This document shows positions 1 to 7,449 of a stretch of DNA of 11,821 nucleotides, piece after piece; positions within the stretch are counted from its first letter, which is position 1; every line of letters begins with the position of its first letter. Source of the DNA: an uncultured Eubacteriales bacterium (GTDB lineage: Bacteria; Bacillota; Clostridia; Oscillospirales; UBA644); assembly GCA_934486965.1 (NCBI GenBank), contig CAKSQP010000040.1:1-11821 (forward strand). Reading direction: 5' to 3'. Below the pieces are notes generated by a model, which saw only the letters and a list, made by a program, of their open reading frames with translations, searched no databases and was not told the origin of the DNA. The translations under genes and the position numbers were made by a program.

Positions 1-64
1 GCGAATAGGAATGAACCTGCTCTATTACAGCCATAAAAATATCCGTCCGAAATTAAATTTGAGC

Positions 65-116
65 AAAAAAATAATGAACGACAAGTTTTGTTGCTACTCG
101 GCTCGTCCTTCATTAT
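65..116 (-). terminator. Intrinsic terminator after rpmF
   Basis: An inverted repeat pairs 71-82 with 105-116: 12 positions with a single mismatch, around a 22-nt loop. On the minus strand it is followed by a run of seven T (65-71). It starts 10 nt past the rpmF stop, so it most likely ends the yceD-rpmF transcript. In many Firmicutes fatty-acid genes (plsX, fab) follow rpmF; this terminator suggests they are not co-transcribed here. The remaining bases 1-64 show no gene or further signal. Confidence 0.8.
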
Positions 117-125
117 CTTCAAATA

Positions 126-314
126 TTACGCGTCTTTGTTAAGTTTCAAAACTTGCTTTCCGCCGTAGTAGCCGCAATGCTGACATACGCGATGAGCCAA
201 GCAATATTCGCCGCAGTTGGAACATTTAACCATTCCCGGCATATCAAGCTTCCAGACGCTGGAACGTCTCTTATGCTTTCTCTGTTTTGAAGTTCTTCTC
301 TTCGGAGCTATCAT
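126..314 (-). CDS. rpmF: 50S ribosomal protein L32 (bL32)
   Basis: This is bL32, a 62-residue component of the large ribosomal subunit. The N-terminus (MIAPKRRTSKQRKHKRR) is the basic tail typical of the family. A zinc ribbon follows, with C31/C34 and C44/C47 as two CxxC pairs, so this is the zinc-binding (C+) form; C38 is an extra cysteine. The start at 314 is chosen because an AGGAGGTG ribosome binding site lies 8 nt upstream (323-330) and because L32 proteins begin at this point; a start 27 nt further upstream in the same frame would lose that site. The ATG overlaps the TGA of yceD (ATGA), so the two genes are probably translationally coupled. The neighbour pair yceD-rpmF is conserved across bacteria. 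Confidence 0.97.
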   Translation of the reverse strand: MIAPKRRTSKQRKHKRRSSVWKLDMPGMVKCSNCGEYCLAHRVCQHCGYYGGKQVLKLNKDA

Positions 315-775
315 TCTCCAAACACCTCCTGTTTCAAACAATCACATTGTTTTATATTCAAATTTGTTCCGCAAATATGACACAGCCCTTTGCAATCCTC
401 TTTACACAGAATCTGCGTCGGGATTTCAAGGGAAAGAGCCTCGTATGCGGTTTTTCCGAAGTCGATTTTTCCGTTCTCGATAAAGAGCGAATCGTCTTTG
501 GAGTGCATATCTTCCGTTACCGATGTTTTGATTTTTGCCGTGAGAGGCAAAACAACATCTTCAAGGCACCTGTCGCAAAGCGATCTGTAGTTGCCTTTAA
601 CGGTAAGATCCGCAAGAACTGCTCCTGCAATATTCCGAAGAGTACCGGTCACTTCGACATCGGAAAAGTTTTCGTCTTCGGAAGAAATATCCGGACGGCA
701 ATTGACTTCAAACGTCTCGTCAATACTTTTCTGAATATCAACGATATCCCAATATCGGTTATCGGATTTTATCAA
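311..775 (-). CDS. yceD: YceD / DUF177 family protein
   Basis: A 154-residue DUF177 (YceD) protein. The family is encoded next to rpmF in most bacteria and has been linked to 23S rRNA accumulation and ribosome assembly; its biochemical role is not settled. Family marks visible here are the C67-x2-C70 motif (CDRC) and a C-terminal cysteine cluster (C124, C128, C132, C135, C144, C146) in the typical order edCkGLCxxCGxnLN...CxC, which suggests metal binding. The start is TTG at 775: no ATG or GTG lies upstream in frame before a stop, and the purine-rich AAAGGGCAGG stretch sits just ahead of it. A consensus promoter lies about 40 nt upstream. It overlaps rpmF by 4 nt. Confidence 0.93.
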   Translation of the reverse strand: MIKSDNRYWDIVDIQKSIDETFEVNCRPDISSEDENFSDVEVTGTLRNIAGAVLADLTVKGNYRSLCDRCLEDVVLPLTAKIKTSVTEDMHSKDDSLFIENGKIDFGKTAYEALSLEIPTQILCKEDCKGLCHICGTNLNIKQCDCLKQEVFGE

Positions 776-816
776 AGCGACCTGCCCTTTCGTGAAAACA
801 ATGCTATAACAGTATA

Positions 817-845
817 ATTATACCATTGAAGCCCTGTATTGTCAA
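817..845 (-). promoter_or_regulatory. Sigma-A promoter of yceD-rpmF
   Basis: On the minus strand a perfect TTGACA (840-845) and a perfect TATAAT (817-822) are separated by 17 nt. The predicted transcript starts near 810, giving a leader of about 35 nt before the TTG start of yceD. A double consensus match suits a strongly expressed ribosomal operon. I saw no terminator between the oxidoreductase stop (890) and this promoter, so some read-through from the sugar operon is possible. Confidence 0.88.
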
Positions 846-889
846 GTATTTTATGAAAAATTCACAGTTTTTTGAGATATTCCAAGATA

Positions 890-2023
890 TTAAAGGTTGG
901 GAATATCGAGCGCAATGCTCTTGGACATTGCTTTGATTTCGTCCGCGGTTACTTCTCTGCCGAGTTTCTTCGAAAGATAGATACCCTCCTGAACAAGTTG
1001 GGTGTTGAGCGCGATTTTCGCGGATTCGATAAGTTCGACTTTTCCGAGAAGCGCCGCGACCCAGTGTTTCGCGGAAGAATCGTGGAACGAATTCGTATCG
1101 GCATAAACGGTATGATCGAAGAATTCCATGCTTCCGAGATCGGCGTCGGTATTGACTTCAAGATCGTTCTGAATGGTATGATATTTGAAGGGAGACAATG
1201 TTACGCCGCCTTTTGAGCCCGCTATCATCGAACTCATGAAAGGTCCTGCGTTTATAGCCCAAGCTTCGATAATATCAAGGGTAAGACCGCCCTTATAGGT
1301 TGCGAAACCTACGCCGAGTTCTTCGACGTTGAAGTCGCTTATCTTTCTGCGTTCTTCGTTCATATCAAGTTCCTGATATGTTGTTCCGGTCACTCTTTCG
1401 AGTTCGGGAAGACCGGTAAGATAAAGAAGTTGCGCGATATGATAAACGCCCATATCGAAAAGCGCTCCGCCGCCCGCAGTCTTGGTGTTGTCGAATTCTT
1501 TCGAGCCGTATCCGTCAACGTAAGGTCTGCCGCGTCTTCTGAAACCGTAGGAACGCATGTGGTAGATATGACCGAGGTCTCCGTTATCGATATAACGCTT
1601 TGCGGCTTTGGTCTCGTTTGAGTAAAGCGACCACATCTGAACGTGGAGTTTTTTACCCGTTCTCTTCATGGTTTCGTACATAGCGAGAGCGTCGGCATAG
1701 GAACCCGCCATCGGCTTTTCGCTGTATACGTCTTTGCCCGCTTCCATTGCGGCAATGGCAACGGGTGCGTGCATATTATTGTGAAGACAGACGTCAACGG
1801 TGTTGATATCCGCTTCTTTGAGCATTTTTCCTATATGAGTATATCTGTTTTCCTTGGGAATTCCGAATTTATCGCCGAGTTCGTTGAGTTTTTTCTCGTC
1901 GATATCGCAAATCGCTTTTACTTCGATATCGTCGGGGTTTTCCTTATGGAAATCACAGTATTCTTCAAGTCTGCCGCTTCCGATGATACCGAGGCCGACA
2001 ATACCTGTTCTTATTTTGGACAT
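890..2023 (-). CDS. Gfo/Idh/MocA family sugar oxidoreductase
   Basis: A 377-residue NAD(P)-dependent oxidoreductase of the Gfo/Idh/MocA family, which oxidises hydroxyls on sugars, inositols or sugar acids in the cytoplasm. The Rossmann domain shows the glycine motif G10-L-G-I-I-G15. The family catalytic lysine motif EKP is at 102-104. The second domain carries the motif ALFDMGVYHI with D190 and H195 in the usual substrate-site positions. The length fits the family. The start at 2023 has a clean AGGAGG 7 nt upstream; a start six codons earlier in the same frame would lose it and overlap the gene before. The stop of the upstream isomerase/epimerase lies 14 nt before this start, so the two are co-transcribed. 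The exact substrate cannot be read from the sequence. Confidence 0.92.
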   Translation of the reverse strand: MSKIRTGIVGLGIIGSGRLEEYCDFHKENPDDIEVKAICDIDEKKLNELGDKFGIPKENRYTHIGKMLKEADINTVDVCLHNNMHAPVAIAAMEAGKDVYSEKPMAGSYADALAMYETMKRTGKKLHVQMWSLYSNETKAAKRYIDNGDLGHIYHMRSYGFRRRGRPYVDGYGSKEFDNTKTAGGGALFDMGVYHIAQLLYLTGLPELERVTGTTYQELDMNEERRKISDFNVEELGVGFATYKGGLTLDIIEAWAINAGPFMSSMIAGSKGGVTLSPFKYHTIQNDLEVNTDADLGSMEFFDHTVYADTNSFHDSSAKHWVAALLGKVELIESAKIALNTQLVQEGIYLSKKLGREVTADEIKAMSKSIALDIPNL

Positions 2024-2037
2024 TTTACAGCCTCCTA

Positions 2038-2898
2038 TCAATAAATCGGGGTTGCGGGGCCGAGAAGTCCCTGTTCTTCATAGTAAACGGTGGAAATATA
2101 GTCGGGAGTTGCGGGGTGATCGATTCCCTCGGTCTTGAGTTCTTCGATCATACTGCGGACAGCCCCGAGTTGCCATTCGACTCTCTGCATTTCATGTTCG
2201 AGAGTGTGATGTTCGATACTGTAACAACCCTGATAGCCGCTTGCCGCCATACGTCTGATGATATCTTTTGCGTAAGGAACGCTTCCTGCGTGGATATGGC
2301 AGTGCATTGCGTGATTTATGCACCATTCGGTTCCCTCATCGGGCTGATCGTAGAAGTTTCCGAGATGGAAAAGATGTCCGTAAGCGGGGCTGTCCACTGC
2401 GTCGTATACCTTTTTGAGGTATTCGGGGACTCTGTCCCAACCCCAGTGGTTTTCGGGTCCTATCTTAATTCCGAGTTCGTTGCATCTGTCGGCATATTCC
2501 TTATAGTTGCCTACTATGTATTCGAAAGCGTCTTCGGGCATTGTATGTCCGTCTTTGCCGCCGAAGTCGACTCTTATGGTCTTGGCTCCGATTATTTCCG
2601 CGGCTCTGATATATTCAAAGACCTGTTTTTTATGCGCTTCTCTTTCCTCGGGGTCGTCCACCCATACATGAGGACCGTCTACGCAGAGGTTTGCAACCGA
2701 AAGATTTCTTTCGTCAAGGCTTGCTCTTACCTTTTTGAGGTAATCCTCTTCGAGAGTCGGGAAATAGAGATTGTAGATATCCGCATTATCTACATAATAG
2801 CGGAATTTGAGAAGATCAAGATAGCCGAAAGTATCGAGTCTGCCGGAACTCTGGAGTCCGTAGAAAGAATACGCGGCTATTGAAATGGGAAAGTTCAT
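2038..2898 (-). CDS. Sugar phosphate isomerase/epimerase (xylose isomerase-like TIM barrel)
   Basis: A 286-residue protein of the xylose-isomerase-like TIM barrel superfamily (AP_endonuc_2 fold), probably a metal-dependent sugar isomerase or epimerase. Candidate metal and active-site residues are E149 in GPENHWG, the histidine cluster HCHIHA near 199-203, and E229 in SIEHH. Where many relatives have D-x-G-N in the third metal-binding strand, this protein reads HLGNF, so H178 may replace the aspartate; that alignment is by eye. The start has AAGGAG about 9 nt upstream. It sits 27 nt after galK and 14 nt before the Gfo/Idh/MocA gene. This fold and that oxidoreductase family often work as a pair on the same sugar, for example in inositol or 3-keto-glycoside pathways. 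The substrate is unknown. Confidence 0.85.
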   Translation of the reverse strand: MNFPISIAAYSFYGLQSSGRLDTFGYLDLLKFRYYVDNADIYNLYFPTLEEDYLKKVRASLDERNLSVANLCVDGPHVWVDDPEEREAHKKQVFEYIRAAEIIGAKTIRVDFGGKDGHTMPEDAFEYIVGNYKEYADRCNELGIKIGPENHWGWDRVPEYLKKVYDAVDSPAYGHLFHLGNFYDQPDEGTEWCINHAMHCHIHAGSVPYAKDIIRRMAASGYQGCYSIEHHTLEHEMQRVEWQLGAVRSMIEELKTEGIDHPATPDYISTVYYEEQGLLGPATPIY

Positions 2899-2925
2899 AT
2901 ATGTATTCTCCTTAGTTAAAATAGA

Positions 2926-4107
2926 TTACTGTTTGATTTCGTGTCCGCCGTCGGCAGCGTCGGAAATGTAGAACGAGGGTTTAAGTCCCGTTCTTTCTTC
3001 ATAATTTTTGCCGACTTCCGCGATATAACGGTCTACGGCGTCATCTTTGACTATCGCAACGGTGCTTCCGCCGAAACCGGCACCCGTCATTCTCGCACCG
3101 ATACAGCCCTCAATCTTGAGCGCTTCTTCGACCATTGTGTCGAGATGTATTCCCGTAACTTCGTAAAGGTCGCGGAGAGATATATGGGACGCGGTCATGA
3201 GGTTTCCGAATTTGAGCAGGTCGCCGTTCATAAGAGCCTCAACGGACTTGAGAACACGGTCGCATTCGTAGATAACGTGTTCCGCACGTCTTCTGCAAAC
3301 GGGATTTACTATTCTTTCTTTTTCAGCCTCAAACATATCGACGGTGACGTCTCTGAGGCAGGTTATTTCGGGATATGCGCCTTTCAGCTGTTCGAGAGCC
3401 TCGGCGCATTCCGCACATCTTTCGTTGTATTTGGAATCCGCAAGAGAATGTTTCTTGTTGGTGTTTCCGATAACGATTTTATATCCGTCAAGATCAAGCG
3501 GGACATATTTATAGGAAAGATCTTTGCAGTCAAGGAAGATAGCGTGATCCTTTTTACCCATTGCGGACGCAAACTGGTCCATGATACCGCAACTTACTCC
3601 GCAGTAAACGTTTTCCGCTTTCTGGGAAAGTTTAGCCATTTCTATCATCGAAACAGGTTCGGTAATGCCTCTCTTTTCGTTCGAGAACGTAGCAAGGGCA
3701 AGAGCCATTACGACTTCGATCGCAGCGGACGAAGAAAGTCCCGCGCCGAAAGGAACGGTGTCGTGATAAAGAATTTCACAGGAGCAGATATCGTAGCCTG
3801 CCTGCTGCAAAACATAAGCGACGCCCGCCTGATAGTTGCCCCATTTAAGGTCGCGGTAATCGTTAAGCCTGTCGATATCGAGAACCACTCTGTCGGGAAG
3901 GTCCGTTGCCGCAAGTTTGATTTTTCCGTCGTCCGTTTTTCTCACGAAAACCGTAGAGCAGAACGAAATAGCCGCCGGAAAAACAAATCCGCCGTTATAG
4001 TCGGTATGCTCGCCGATAAGATTTACTCTTCCTGCAGAAGAAAAGACTCTGATATCGTCCGGAGAGCCGCCGTAAATTTCGATAAATCTGTTCTTCAAAT
4101 CTGTCAT
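2926..4107 (-). CDS. galK: Galactokinase
   Basis: A 393-residue GHMP-family kinase that phosphorylates galactose to galactose 1-phosphate with ATP, the first committed step of the Leloir pathway. The galactokinase signature GRVNLIGEHTDYNGG starts at residue 27 and includes the catalytic arginine R27. The ATP-binding GHMP motif PFGAGLSSSAA is at 119-129, the catalytic aspartate is probably D177 in GIMDQF, and the glycine-rich C-terminal motif (GARMTGAGFGGS) is near 340. Length and motif order match complete galactokinases. The start has AAAGGA 8 nt upstream. It is the first gene of a three-gene operon. Unusually, neither galT nor galE follows; a sugar isomerase/epimerase and an oxidoreductase do. 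Other GHMP sugar kinases are less likely given the strict GalK signature. Confidence 0.96.
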   Translation of the reverse strand: MTDLKNRFIEIYGGSPDDIRVFSSAGRVNLIGEHTDYNGGFVFPAAISFCSTVFVRKTDDGKIKLAATDLPDRVVLDIDRLNDYRDLKWGNYQAGVAYVLQQAGYDICSCEILYHDTVPFGAGLSSSAAIEVVMALALATFSNEKRGITEPVSMIEMAKLSQKAENVYCGVSCGIMDQFASAMGKKDHAIFLDCKDLSYKYVPLDLDGYKIVIGNTNKKHSLADSKYNERCAECAEALEQLKGAYPEITCLRDVTVDMFEAEKERIVNPVCRRRAEHVIYECDRVLKSVEALMNGDLLKFGNLMTASHISLRDLYEVTGIHLDTMVEEALKIEGCIGARMTGAGFGGSTVAIVKDDAVDRYIAEVGKNYEERTGLKPSFYISDAADGGHEIKQ

Positions 4108-4146
4108 GATATCTGTCCTTTACTCAGCGGCTGATATATTTTTTCT

Positions 4147-4178
4147 CCCGGCCGCCGTCGGGTAAACCCGTTATCGGG
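4147..4178 (-). repeat. Alternating inverted repeats in the galK leader
   Basis: Read on the minus strand, the galK leader holds four GC blocks in a row: CCCG (4175-4178), CGGG (4167-4170), CCCG (4159-4162) and CGGG (4147-4150), with 4, 4 and 8 nt between them. Each neighbouring pair can form a short hairpin. The middle pair is part of a 12-nt inverted repeat, CGGGTTTACCCG, at 4159-4170. It could be a repressor operator just downstream of the transcription start, or mutually exclusive RNA stems. There is no U-run, so it is not a plain terminator. Confidence 0.5.
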
Positions 4179-4192
4179 CGTTATGCATAGCA

Positions 4193-4221
4193 ATTATAGC
4201 ATATAAACGCCGAAAAAACAA
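4193..4221 (-). promoter_or_regulatory. Promoter of the galK operon
   Basis: On the minus strand TTGTTT (4216-4221) and TATAAT (4193-4198) are 17 nt apart, and the -10 box is preceded by TGC, giving an extended -10. Transcription would start near 4186, about 80 nt before the galK ATG. The -35 is a moderate match, as expected for a regulated promoter. The inverted repeats at 4147-4178 fall 8 to 40 nt downstream of the predicted start. Confidence 0.8.
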
Positions 4222-4248
4222 GGGTTTTTCTTAAAATTATAAAATATT

Positions 4249-4890
4249 TCATTTTTGCTCTTTTTTGACCGTTTTTATTTCTCCGTCGGAAAAATACGCC
4301 CAGAATACGTCCTTTATTTCGGTCTTTTCGTCCGATAGGAATTTTTCGAGAGTTTCTTTTGAAATTCCGCATTCTTTCAGGTTCCGTCCTATCGTTTTTC
4401 CGTCCGAAACAAGCGTTATCGGCAGTTTTGCGGGAGTTGTCCCGTTTTTCATTATCACGCTCATTCTGCCCGACGTTTCAAGCACGCAGAGCCGCACTTC
4501 GTCGACCGACACTCCCCCGTTCTGTCTTATTTCCTCAAGCAGTTCGTCAACGGTTATGTGCGCTTTCGTCAGTTCTTTCTGATTTATTTTTCCGTCCTCG
4601 ACAAGAATTCCGTACCTCCCCTGAAAAAAGCGGCGCAATCTCAGATTTTTAAGAGACAGAACAGCGACGGCAATTTCTATTACAACAAGGACCGCTATCG
4701 GAACAAGACTGTTGAGAATAGGCTCTTCGGCGTTCTGGAGCGGCGTCGAAACAAGTTCCGAAATCAAAATAGTCACGGCGAGGTCGCTCGGTTCGGCGTC
4801 CCCTATCTGGCGCTTGCCCATTATGCGGAGAGACAGCATCAAGATCGCATAAAAAAGAAATGTGCGAAAAAAAAGAGAAAGAATATCCAC
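4249..4890 (-). CDS. YetF/DUF421 family membrane protein
   Basis: A 213-residue DUF421 (YetF-type) membrane protein. The family is common in Firmicutes, including several Bacillus paralogues linked to spore or envelope physiology; the molecular role is poorly known. The N-terminal third has about three hydrophobic helices (residues 6-23, 36-50 and 58-80) with the family motif RIMGKRQIG at 22-30. The rest is the soluble two-part DUF421 domain, with YGILVEDGKI at 93-102 and DELLEEIRQNG at 115-125. The start is GTG at 4890, preceded by a weak GGGTGA site only 4 nt away; no better start fits the family N-terminus. It follows the transporter terminator directly. I could not find a convincing promoter of its own, so expression may depend on terminator read-through or a weak signal. 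Confidence 0.88.
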   Translation of the reverse strand: MDILSLFFRTFLFYAILMLSLRIMGKRQIGDAEPSDLAVTILISELVSTPLQNAEEPILNSLVPIAVLVVIEIAVAVLSLKNLRLRRFFQGRYGILVEDGKINQKELTKAHITVDELLEEIRQNGGVSVDEVRLCVLETSGRMSVIMKNGTTPAKLPITLVSDGKTIGRNLKECGISKETLEKFLSDEKTEIKDVFWAYFSDGEIKTVKKEQK

Positions 4891-4925
4891 AGTATCACCC
4901 GCAGATATTTTTCCCTTATTTATGC

Positions 4926-4956
4926 AAAAAAATACGGCAGAAAAAAACTGCCGTAT
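4926..4956 (-). terminator. Intrinsic terminator of the lysine transporter operon
   Basis: A perfect 9-bp stem (4932-4940 with 4948-4956; core TACGGCAG / CTGCCGTA) encloses a 7-nt loop. On the minus strand it runs into a tract of seven T (4926-4932). It begins 6 nt past the ATPase stop, making it the clear 3' end of the transporter operon. Confidence 0.93.
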
Positions 4957-4961
4957 AATAT

Positions 4962-5702
4962 TCAGTTGTTGAGGACTCTCGAAAGAAATTCTTTTGTTCT
5001 CTGTTCTTTCGGATTTGTGAATATCTCTTCGGGAGATCCGTCTTCGAGGATAACTCCGTCATTCATAAAGACTACCCTGTTCGCGACTTCGCGGGCAAAG
5101 CCCATTTCGTGGGTAACGACAAGCATTGTAAGTCCCGTTTTCGCAAGATCTTTCATGACCGAAAGAACTTCTCCGACCATTTCGGGGTCGAGAGCGGAAG
5201 TCGGTTCGTCGAAAAGAATTATATCGGGGTTCATCGAAAGCGCGCGGGCAATGGCTATCCTCTGTTTCTGACCTCCGGAAAGTTGCGACGGACGTGCGTT
5301 CATATAAGGCGCCATGCCGACTTTTTCGATATATTCCCTTGCGGTTTTTTCCGCTTCTTTGCGATTTCTTTTAAGAACGACGACCTGCGGACGGATACAG
5401 TTTTCAAGGGCTGTCATATTGTTAAAAAGATTGAACTGCTGGAAAACCATACATACTTTCGAACGGTATTCCGAAAGGTTCATTCCTTTATCGAATATGC
5501 TCCTGCCTCTGTAAATTATATCTCCGCCGCTCGCCTCTTCAAGTTGGTTTATACAACGGAGAAACGTGCTTTTCCCCGAGCCGGAAGAACCGATAATGCT
5601 GATAACTTCGCCCTCGGCGACGTCAAGGCTTATATCCTTAAGGACCTGATTTTCGCCGAAAGTTTTTTCAAGATGAGATACTTCAAGAATTTTTTCCGCC
5701 AT
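4962..5702 (-). CDS. Polar amino acid ABC transporter, ATP-binding protein (probable lysine)
   Basis: A 246-residue ABC ATPase of the polar amino acid uptake class (GlnQ/HisP-like) that powers the permease encoded just upstream. All motifs are intact: Walker A GSSGSGKST (38-46), Q-loop around Q88/Q89 (VFQQFNLF), signature LSGGQKQR (141-148), Walker B IILFDE (161-166), D-loop SALDPE and H-loop H198 (VVTHEM). The ATG at 5702 is chosen because AAGGAG lies 8 nt upstream and the protein then starts directly at the ABC fold; a longer reading frame back to 5879 would overlap the permease. The start overlaps the permease stop by one base (TGATG), so translation is probably coupled. Lysine as substrate rests on the riboswitch at 7450-7620, not on the ATPase itself. 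Confidence 0.95.
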   Translation of the reverse strand: MAEKILEVSHLEKTFGENQVLKDISLDVAEGEVISIIGSSGSGKSTFLRCINQLEEASGGDIIYRGRSIFDKGMNLSEYRSKVCMVFQQFNLFNNMTALENCIRPQVVVLKRNRKEAEKTAREYIEKVGMAPYMNARPSQLSGGQKQRIAIARALSMNPDIILFDEPTSALDPEMVGEVLSVMKDLAKTGLTMLVVTHEMGFAREVANRVVFMNDGVILEDGSPEEIFTNPKEQRTKEFLSRVLNN

Positions 5703-6469
5703 CACGCATTCTCCTTCCGTATATGTATTTCGGCCTCGGGATCGCTCTGCGAACCGCAGATAGTATAGGAATCGGAGCCGTTGAGTTTCTTTTCGACAAG
5801 TTTCAGGATTCTCGTTACGGCAAAAGTCAGAACGAAGTAGCAGAAGCATGCGACAAGGAACGTTTCGAATATCGCCCACGTCATTTTCGAGACTTTCGCG
5901 GTGAAGAAATAAAGTTCGGTAACGCCGATAACATTAAGAACGGAGGTATCTTTGATATTGATAACAAACTCGTTGCTTATCGACGGAAGAATGTTTCTCA
6001 TGACCTGCGGAACAACGACATGGAACATTGCCTGCCAGTGAGTCATACCGACGGAATAAGCGCCCTCGAACTGTCCTTTATCTATCGAAATGATACCGCC
6101 GCGGACGATTTCAGCCATATACGCGCCGGTGTTTATCGCAACGATAAAGATACCTGCGGGGATAATCGGCAGTGTCGCGCCGTCGTTCATAAAGGCGTAG
6201 CCCCAGTAGATAACCATTGCCTGAACCATCATCGGGGTGCCTCTGAAGACTTCGACGTAAACGCTTATAATAAAGTTTATGACGCTCATTATTCCGCGGA
6301 CGACCGCGTGTTTCGACTTCGGTACCGTTCTTATTATTCCTATTATAAGACCTATGACGAGACCGAGGATCGTACTGACCATTGCAATAAGCATCGTAGT
6401 TCCGATACCCTGCAGAAAATACTGCCAGTTTTCCGAAACGATCTTTGCAACTTCGTTAAAAAATTCCAT
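5702..6469 (-). CDS. Polar amino acid ABC transporter, permease (probable lysine)
   Basis: A 255-residue inner-membrane permease of the HisM/GlnP family. Several hydrophobic helices are visible, beginning near residues 22-48, 58-72, 82-92 and 102-116, with more toward 160-182 and 200-222. The family marker FRGTPMMVQ is at 75-83, and the cytoplasmic EAA loop that docks the ATPase spans about 135-155 (EGAYSVGMTHWQ...VPQ). The C-terminal tail from about 230 is polar and longer than usual. AAAGGA lies 7-8 nt upstream of the ATG. It follows the binding-protein gene by 19 nt and touches the ATPase gene. A single permease gene suggests a homodimer in the membrane. Confidence 0.94.
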   Translation of the reverse strand: MEFFNEVAKIVSENWQYFLQGIGTTMLIAMVSTILGLVIGLIIGIIRTVPKSKHAVVRGIMSVINFIISVYVEVFRGTPMMVQAMVIYWGYAFMNDGATLPIIPAGIFIVAINTGAYMAEIVRGGIISIDKGQFEGAYSVGMTHWQAMFHVVVPQVMRNILPSISNEFVINIKDTSVLNVIGVTELYFFTAKVSKMTWAIFETFLVACFCYFVLTFAVTRILKLVEKKLNGSDSYTICGSQSDPEAEIHIRKENA

Positions 6470-6488
6470 AACTTAAATCCTTTTTATA

Positions 6489-7349
6489 TCAGTCTTCCTG
6501 AGGAGCAAGAGAAACCATTTTCTGCATAAGTTCGGTCTGCTGCTCAGAAGTGAATGTTGCGAGGTAAGCATTGACTTTTGCGGTAAGTTCGGAGCCTTTC
6601 TTTATGCCGACCGCAATGCTGGTGTCTTCGACGGGAACGGTAAATCCTGTTTCGTTGTTCTTAAAGGGAATGTAGGTGTAGTCGGAAGTTTCGGTGCAGT
6701 AAGCCATAGCGGTCGGCTCTTCTGCGACGTAACCGTCGATAGTCTTTGCGGAAAGAGCAAGAAGCATTGTAGTAAAGTCGGAAAGTTCCTGAACGTTTGC
6801 TTTGGTCTGCGATTCAAGCGCTACGAGGTGAGAAGTTCCGGACTGAGCCGCGATCTTCTTGCCGTCGAGGTCCGCAAGGGTCGTTGCAGAGGTAAGAGAA
6901 CCGTCTTTTCTGGTGATTATTACAAGATTGGAGTCCCAGTAGATATCGGAGAAATCAACCTTTTCTTTTCTTTCGGCTGTCGGGCTCATACCTGCGATAA
7001 TGAGGTCGAGAGTTCCTGCCTGTACCGCCGGAACGAGGGCGTCCCATTCGTAAGAATAGATTTGAAGTTCCATACCGAGATTGTCGGCGATATTTTTCGC
7101 GACCTGAACGTCGTAGCCGTTTGCGTACATATCGGCAACATTGCTTATTTTTACAGCGCCGTCGGCGTCGGTCGTCTGGGACCAGTTATAAGGAGCGTAG
7201 TTACATTCCATACCGACTTTGAGAACGGTCTTTGTTTCGCCGTCGTTTTTGGTCTCTGTTCCGGAATTTGTATTTCCGCAGGCGACAAGAGACATCGCCA
7301 TAACAAGGATGAGGGTGATTGCGAGGATTCTTCTGAGTGTTCTGTTCAT
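6489..7349 (-). CDS. Amino acid ABC transporter substrate-binding lipoprotein (probable lysine)
   Basis: A 286-residue extracellular solute-binding protein of family 3 (SBP_bac_3). The N-terminus is a lipoprotein signal: basic residues MNRTLRR, a hydrophobic stretch, then lipobox LVAC with C24 as the lipidated cysteine. The binding domain starts near residue 43 (LKVGMECNYAPYNW), continues with GYDVQVAKNIADNLG (78-92) and the hinge-region motif DLIIAGMSPTAERKEKVDFS (115-134), where R127 is the probable carboxylate-binding arginine. AAGGAGAT lies about 8 nt upstream of the ATG. It is the first gene of the transporter operon, directly behind the lysine riboswitch and its terminator, so lysine uptake is the best-supported role. 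Arginine or ornithine binding cannot be excluded from sequence alone. Confidence 0.95.
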   Translation of the reverse strand: MNRTLRRILAITLILVMAMSLVACGNTNSGTETKNDGETKTVLKVGMECNYAPYNWSQTTDADGAVKISNVADMYANGYDVQVAKNIADNLGMELQIYSYEWDALVPAVQAGTLDLIIAGMSPTAERKEKVDFSDIYWDSNLVIITRKDGSLTSATTLADLDGKKIAAQSGTSHLVALESQTKANVQELSDFTTMLLALSAKTIDGYVAEEPTAMAYCTETSDYTYIPFKNNETGFTVPVEDTSIAVGIKKGSELTAKVNAYLATFTSEQQTELMQKMVSLAPQED

Positions 7350-7377
7350 TTCTTTCTATCTCCTTTTTTTATTATAT

Positions 7378-7415
7378 AAAACGGAAACGGTCGAAGCAAA
7401 GTGCTCCGACCGTTT
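7378..7415 (-). terminator. Riboswitch expression-platform terminator
   Basis: On the minus strand a perfect 9-bp stem (7407-7415 with 7385-7393, AAACGGTCG / CGACCGTTT) encloses an inner AGCA/TGCT pairing. It is followed by CCGTTTTA, an imperfect U-run. It lies between the lysine aptamer and the binding-protein gene, as expected for a transcription-attenuating OFF switch. The antiterminator partner is unclear; TTGAA at 7444-7448 can pair with TTCAA at 7414-7418, at the base of the terminator, but only over 5 bp. Confidence 0.78.
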
Positions 7416-7449
7416 GAATTTCAATATGTAATTTAAGATTTCGTTCAAT

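Noticed and set aside
2116..2883. A 255-codon plus-strand frame opposite the isomerase/epimerase gene
   Set aside because: It lies entirely within a gene with clear family motifs and shows no recognisable fold of its own.
2941..4134. A 397-codon open frame on the plus strand opposite galK
   Set aside because: It mirrors galK codon bias, shows no domain pattern and has no convincing ribosome binding site; galK itself is unmistakable.
5703..5879. An N-terminal extension of the ABC ATPase frame by 59 residues
   Set aside because: The extension lies inside the permease gene in another frame; the ATG at 5702 has a good ribosome binding site and matches the family start.
5723..6529. A 268-codon plus-strand frame opposite the permease
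   Set aside because: It is the antisense of a clear HisM/GlnP permease, very rich in polar residues and without motifs.
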